Shown in pieces: positions 4,913 through 8,443 of a stretch of 8,443 nt of DNA (position 1 is the stretch's first letter; each line of letters begins with the position of its first letter). The translations under genes were made by a program, and so were the position numbers. The DNA comes from Clostridiales bacterium (GTDB lineage Bacteria > Bacillota_A > Clostridia > Christensenellales > Borkfalkiaceae). The notes below the pieces were generated by a model. It was not told the DNA's origin and did not search any database. It was given only the letters and a program-made list of their open reading frames with translations. Location: assembly GCA_015055785.1 (NCBI GenBank), contig SVHQ01000067.1, forward strand, positions 1 through 8,443, written 5' to 3'.

Positions 4913-6730
4913 ATGTCGAGTAAGACGGAAACAAAACAAAAAGGACTTATTAAAACGCTGCTCAAAAGCGTTAGGGAATTTAAAAAACCCTCGTTGATAA
5001 CTCCTTTTTTTATGTTATTTGAAGCTTTTTGCGAATGCTTGATTCCTTTCTTTATGGCAAAGCTTATCGAGGCGATTGACGTAGAAGGGATTGAGGCATC
5101 TATGGCAATGCGGCATATTCTTACGTATGGCGGAATATTGTTGGGATTGGCGCTTTGCTCGTTGTTGAGCGGCGTATTGGCGGGTAGGTTTGCGGCGACG
5201 GCAAGCTGCGGTTTTGCGCGTAATCTTCGCCACGATTTGTTCTATAAAGTGCAAAAATTCTCGTTTGCCAACGTGGATAAATTTTCCACGTCTTCCTTGG
5301 TGACGAGATTGACAACGGACGTCACCAACGTGCAGCAATCCTATCAAATGTGTTTGCGCATCGTTATTCGAGTACCCTTGCAGTTCTTATTTGCCATCAT
5401 CATGAGCTTTAACATGAACCCTCGCCTTGCTTGGATTTTCCTTGCAATCGTGCCTGTGTTGGCGTTGGTGTTGATATTAATTATGCGCTACGTGATGCCC
5501 TTTTTCCGTCGTATTTTCAAAAAGTATGATGCATTAAACAATTCCGTGCAGGAAAACGTTGGCGGTATTCGCGTAGTAAAATCCTTTGTGCGTGAAGACT
5601 ATGAAAAGAAGAAATTTGAAAAAGCGGCAGGGGAGGTACGCGACGATTTCACCAAAGCGGAAAAAATCCTTGCGCTCAACAACCCGCTCATGACCTTCTT
5701 TCTCAACTTTGCTTCCATTTTAATTTCAGCATTCGCTGCGTATGCAATCATCGATAAGACCCATTGGGCAGCATTCGAGGGTTTTGGGAAAGGTCAATTA
5801 TCCGCTTTGATTTCCTACGGCATACAAATGCTTTCTTGTCTTATGATGTTCTCGATGATTTTCGTGATGCTTTCCATGTCCTTGGAATCGGCAAGACGTA
5901 TCGGCGAAGTGCTCAATCAAGAATCCGACCTCGTCAGCCCTGAAAACGGAGTGAAAGAGGTGAAAGACGGTTCTATTCGTTTTGAAAACGTGAATTTCAA
6001 ATATTCGGAAAAAGCCAAGAAGTTTGCCCTTTCGGATATTCATTTGGATATAAAATCGGGTGAAACAGTGGGAATTTTAGGCGGTACGGGTTCGTCCAAA
6101 ACAACGTTAATTCAATTAATTCCCCGTCTGTATGACGCGACGGAGGGGAACGTGTACGTCGGCGGTGTCAACGTCAAGGATTATGATTTAGACGTTTTGA
6201 GAAAGGAAGTCGCTGTTGTGTTGCAAAAGAACGTGCTCTTTTCAGGTACAATTAAAGAAAACCTGCGTTGGGGGAATAAAGAAGCGAGTGATGAGGAGCT
6301 TGTGCGTGTGGCAAAACTTGCGCAGGCGGACGAATTTATCCGTTCTTTCCCCGATGGCTATGATAGTTATATTGAACAGGGTGGTACGAACGTTTCGGGC
6401 GGTCAGAAACAACGTCTTTGTATTGCGCGTGCGTTGCTTAGAAAACCCAAAGTGCTGATATTGGACGATTCGACGTCGGCGGTGGATACCAAGACGGACG
6501 CGCTGATTCGTCAGGCGTTCAAGGAAGAAATACCCAACACCACGAAAATCATCATTGCGCAAAGAATTGCTTCTGTTGAACACGCCGATAAGATTATCGT
6601 GTTGGAAGGTGGCAAAATCCTTGCCTTTGGCAATCATGAAGAATTGATGAAAACCAGCGATATTTATAGAGAAACCTACGAAGCGCAAACGAAAGGCTCG
6701 CAGGAAAACGCAGAGGGAGGTGAGGCATAA
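4913..6730 (+). CDS. ABC exporter half-transporter with degenerate ATP site (heterodimer subunit 1)
   Basis: An exporter-type ABC subunit with six membrane segments fused to one nucleotide-binding domain; it probably pumps drugs, lipids or peptides out of the cell, substrate unknown. The 605 residues hold membrane segments near 29-51, 70-92, 148-167, 172-190, 259-279 and 300-322, and an ATPase domain at about 350-590. Walker A is G-G-T-G-S-S-K396-T (Ser where Gly is usual before Lys). The signature is V-S495-G-G-Q. Walker B ends D518-D519-S, with Asp instead of the catalytic Glu. The H-loop has Q550 (I-A-Q-R-I) instead of His. These substitutions are typical of the degenerate subunit of heterodimeric exporters such as TM287/288, BmrCD and LmrCD. 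AGAGGTGA at 4899-4906 precedes the ATG. The stop overlaps the next gene's start by one base (TAATG), so the two are translationally coupled. Confidence 0.95.
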   Translation: MSSKTETKQKGLIKTLLKSVREFKKPSLITPFFMLFEAFCECLIPFFMAKLIEAIDVEGIEASMAMRHILTYGGILLGLALCSLLSGVLAGRFAATASCGFARNLRHDLFYKVQKFSFANVDKFSTSSLVTRLTTDVTNVQQSYQMCLRIVIRVPLQFLFAIIMSFNMNPRLAWIFLAIVPVLALVLILIMRYVMPFFRRIFKKYDALNNSVQENVGGIRVVKSFVREDYEKKKFEKAAGEVRDDFTKAEKILALNNPLMTFFLNFASILISAFAAYAIIDKTHWAAFEGFGKGQLSALISYGIQMLSCLMMFSMIFVMLSMSLESARRIGEVLNQESDLVSPENGVKEVKDGSIRFENVNFKYSEKAKKFALSDIHLDIKSGETVGILGGTGSSKTTLIQLIPRLYDATEGNVYVGGVNVKDYDLDVLRKEVAVVLQKNVLFSGTIKENLRWGNKEASDEELVRVAKLAQADEFIRSFPDGYDSYIEQGGTNVSGGQKQRLCIARALLRKPKVLILDDSTSAVDTKTDALIRQAFKEEIPNTTKIIIAQRIASVEHADKIIVLEGGKILAFGNHEELMKTSDIYRETYEAQTKGSQENAEGGEA

Positions 6731-8443
6731 TGGCGGAAGCAAGAACGCAGGAAAGACGTCCTACCATGCCCAAAGGCCCGATGCGCGGACGCGGTATGCC
6801 CGTGCCCAAAGGCGCGATTAAAAAAGGCACGCTGAAAAGACTTCTAAAGACTGTTTTTAAATATTATAAATGGCAATTGGTGGCGGTTATTATTTGTATA
6901 TTGCTCAGTTCTGTGGGCAGTTTGGTATCCTCTGTGTATATGCAACAGTTGGTGGATAAAGTCATCACGCCTGTGCTGGACCCCAAGACGTCTACGACGT
7001 TTGCGGACGTGCGCGGAACTTTCATAGGGCTTATCCTTATGATGGTGATTGTGTATTCGATTGTCGTGCTTACGGCATTTTTGCACACGCGTATCATGGC
7101 AACGGTGACGCAAGGTATGCTTTATCATTTGCGTACCGATATGTTTGCGAAAATGCAGACTTTGCCGATTAAATATTTCGACACGCACGCACACGGCGAA
7201 ATCATGTCCGCTTATACCAACGATACGGACGCGACCCGTCAATTGATAGGTCAAAGTTTGCCTACCATTTTCAGTAGTTCGCTTACGTTGATTGTATCCG
7301 TTATTATCATGTTGACGTATAGTTTTTGGCTGTCGCTCGTGGTGTTTGTTTGTACGATTGGTATGACGGTGGTAGTGAAGAAAATCGGCGGAAACAGCGC
7401 GAAATTCATGGTGTCGCAACAAACCTCTTTGGCAAAAGAAGAGGGTTTTGTGGAAGAAATGATGAAGGGGCAGAAGGTCGTAAAAGTCTTTACGCATGAA
7501 GAACAGGCGAAAGAGGATTTTGACGTTTTAAACGAACAGCTCTTTAAGGACAGCGAACGCGCGCATATTTTCGGGAACATTCTCGGCCCGATTTTGGGGA
7601 ATATCGGTAATTTCACTTACGTTTTACTCTCGATTATCGGCGGCGCGCTCTTTGCTTTGAACGTGCCGAATGTGAGCTTTGGTACGATTTTTGGCGGAGA
7701 AAAGGTGCTTGGAATCGGTATGATAGTTGCTTTCCTCGGTATTTCTCGCAACTTCACGCAGATTGTAAACCAGATGTCGCAGCAAATTTCCATGATTGCG
7801 ATGGGTCTTGCGGGCGCGAGCCGTATTTTCACTTTGATGGATGAAGAGAGCGAATTTGACAATGGCTACGTTACCCTTGTCAACGCGAAATACAATGAGA
7901 ATGGGGAATTGACGGAAACGACGGAGCGTACGGGGCTTTGGGCTTGGAAGCATTATCATAAAGCCGATGACACGACGACGTACACGCAACTGAAAGGGGA
8001 TTTGGTGCTCGATAGTGTGGATTTTGGTTACGTGGAAGGAAAGCAAGTGTTGACGGACGTTACGCTGTATGCAAAACCTGGGCAGAAAATTGCCTTTGTC
8101 GGTGCGACGGGCGCGGGCAAAACAACGATTACCAACCTTATCAACCGTTTTTATGATATTGCTGACGGGAAGATTCGTTATGATGGTATTAACATCAATA
8201 AAATTCGCAAGAGCGACTTACGCCGTTCGCTGGGGATTGTTTTGCAGGATACCAATTTGTTTACGGGTACGGTAATGGAAAATATCCGTTACGGGCGTTT
8301 GGATGCAACGGACGAGGAGTGTATTGAAGCGGCGAAGCTTGCCAATGCAGACGATTTTATCTGTCGTTTACCCGACGGATATCAAACCATGCTGACGAAT
8401 AACGGCGCGAACCTCTCGCAGGGTCAGAGACAGCTCTTGTCGA
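6730..8443 (+). CDS. ABC exporter half-transporter (heterodimer subunit 2), 3' truncated by window edge
   Basis: Partner of the preceding subunit. The frame is open for 571 codons to the window end and would continue through Walker B and the H-loop. GGAGG at 6716-6720 lies inside the upstream gene, 9 bases before the ATG. Residues 1-37 form a basic Gly/Pro/Met-rich extension with a loose M-P-K-G-P-M-R-G-R-G repeat. Membrane segments lie near 49-70, 98-120, 179-197, 199-216, 285-312 and 325-345. Between the membrane and ATPase domains, residues about 378-417 form an extra segment (E-R-T-G-L-W-A-W-K-H-Y-H-K at its core) absent from the first subunit. Walker A is consensus G-A-T-G-A-G-K464-T. 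The signature is L562-S-Q-G-Q rather than LSGGQ, as I recall for TM288-like partners. It would pair with the degenerate Walker site of subunit 1, leaving one competent ATPase site per dimer. Confidence 0.95.
   Translation, partial: MAEARTQERRPTMPKGPMRGRGMPVPKGAIKKGTLKRLLKTVFKYYKWQLVAVIICILLSSVGSLVSSVYMQQLVDKVITPVLDPKTSTTFADVRGTFIGLILMMVIVYSIVVLTAFLHTRIMATVTQGMLYHLRTDMFAKMQTLPIKYFDTHAHGEIMSAYTNDTDATRQLIGQSLPTIFSSSLTLIVSVIIMLTYSFWLSLVVFVCTIGMTVVVKKIGGNSAKFMVSQQTSLAKEEGFVEEMMKGQKVVKVFTHEEQAKEDFDVLNEQLFKDSERAHIFGNILGPILGNIGNFTYVLLSIIGGALFALNVPNVSFGTIFGGEKVLGIGMIVAFLGISRNFTQIVNQMSQQISMIAMGLAGASRIFTLMDEESEFDNGYVTLVNAKYNENGELTETTERTGLWAWKHYHKADDTTTYTQLKGDLVLDSVDFGYVEGKQVLTDVTLYAKPGQKIAFVGATGAGKTTITNLINRFYDIADGKIRYDGININKIRKSDLRRSLGIVLQDTNLFTGTVMENIRYGRLDATDEECIEAAKLANADDFICRLPDGYQTMLTNNGANLSQGQRQLLS

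Noticed and set aside
6844..7497. 217-codon open frame on the minus strand opposite the second ABC gene
   Set aside because: The product is dominated by His, Arg and Asn, as expected from reverse-reading a membrane-protein gene, and the plus-strand frame is a clear ABC exporter.

Overview
The window looks like chromosomal DNA of an anaerobic Bacillota bacterium, most likely an uncultured member of the Clostridia. Evidence: strong AGGAGG-type ribosome binding sites, a Firmicutes-type L10 leader upstream of rplJ, a rubrerythrin, AT-rich intergenic DNA, and sigma-A-like promoters with 17-bp spacers. The placement is inference from gene content and style; no rRNA or taxonomic marker search could be run.

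Layout. (1) 1-1800, plus strand: the C-terminal half of rplA (ribosomal protein L1), a 480-bp gap, then rplJ (L10) and rplL (L7/L12), closed by an intrinsic terminator. The gap holds a perfect-boundary tandem duplication of a ~102-bp unit, a strong extended -10 promoter, and an L10-type leader with an attenuator. rplJ-rplL is therefore its own transcription unit and is probably autoregulated by L10. (2) 1801-1900: two adjacent, related short palindromic repeat modules between two convergent terminators. (3) 1901-2740, minus strand: a monocistronic rubrerythrin gene with its own promoter and terminator. The protein has rubredoxin-like domains at both ends. (4) 2740-3027: a very AT-rich divergent intergenic region that also carries the promoter for (5) 3028-4730, plus strand, a cardiolipin synthase of the phospholipase D family with its own terminator. 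(6) 4741-8443, plus strand: a promoter, a 31-bp palindrome in the 5' UTR, and two overlapping genes for the halves of a heterodimeric ABC exporter. The second gene runs off the window.

How the genes fit together. The L10/L7-L12 unit makes the ribosomal stalk. Rubrerythrin handles peroxide in an anaerobe. Cardiolipin synthase and the ABC exporter act at the membrane but appear to be separate units. The two ABC subunits show complementary features (degenerate Walker B and H-loop in the first, intact Walker A and an LSQGQ signature in the second), as expected for one asymmetric exporter of the TM287/288 type. The rpoB gene that usually follows rplL is absent. I see no phage, CRISPR, toxin-antitoxin or defence island. 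The most unusual parts are in the non-coding DNA: the tandem repeat in the ribosomal cluster, the inverted repeats at several promoters, and the long palindrome ahead of the exporter. I do not see a clearly new multi-gene system here.
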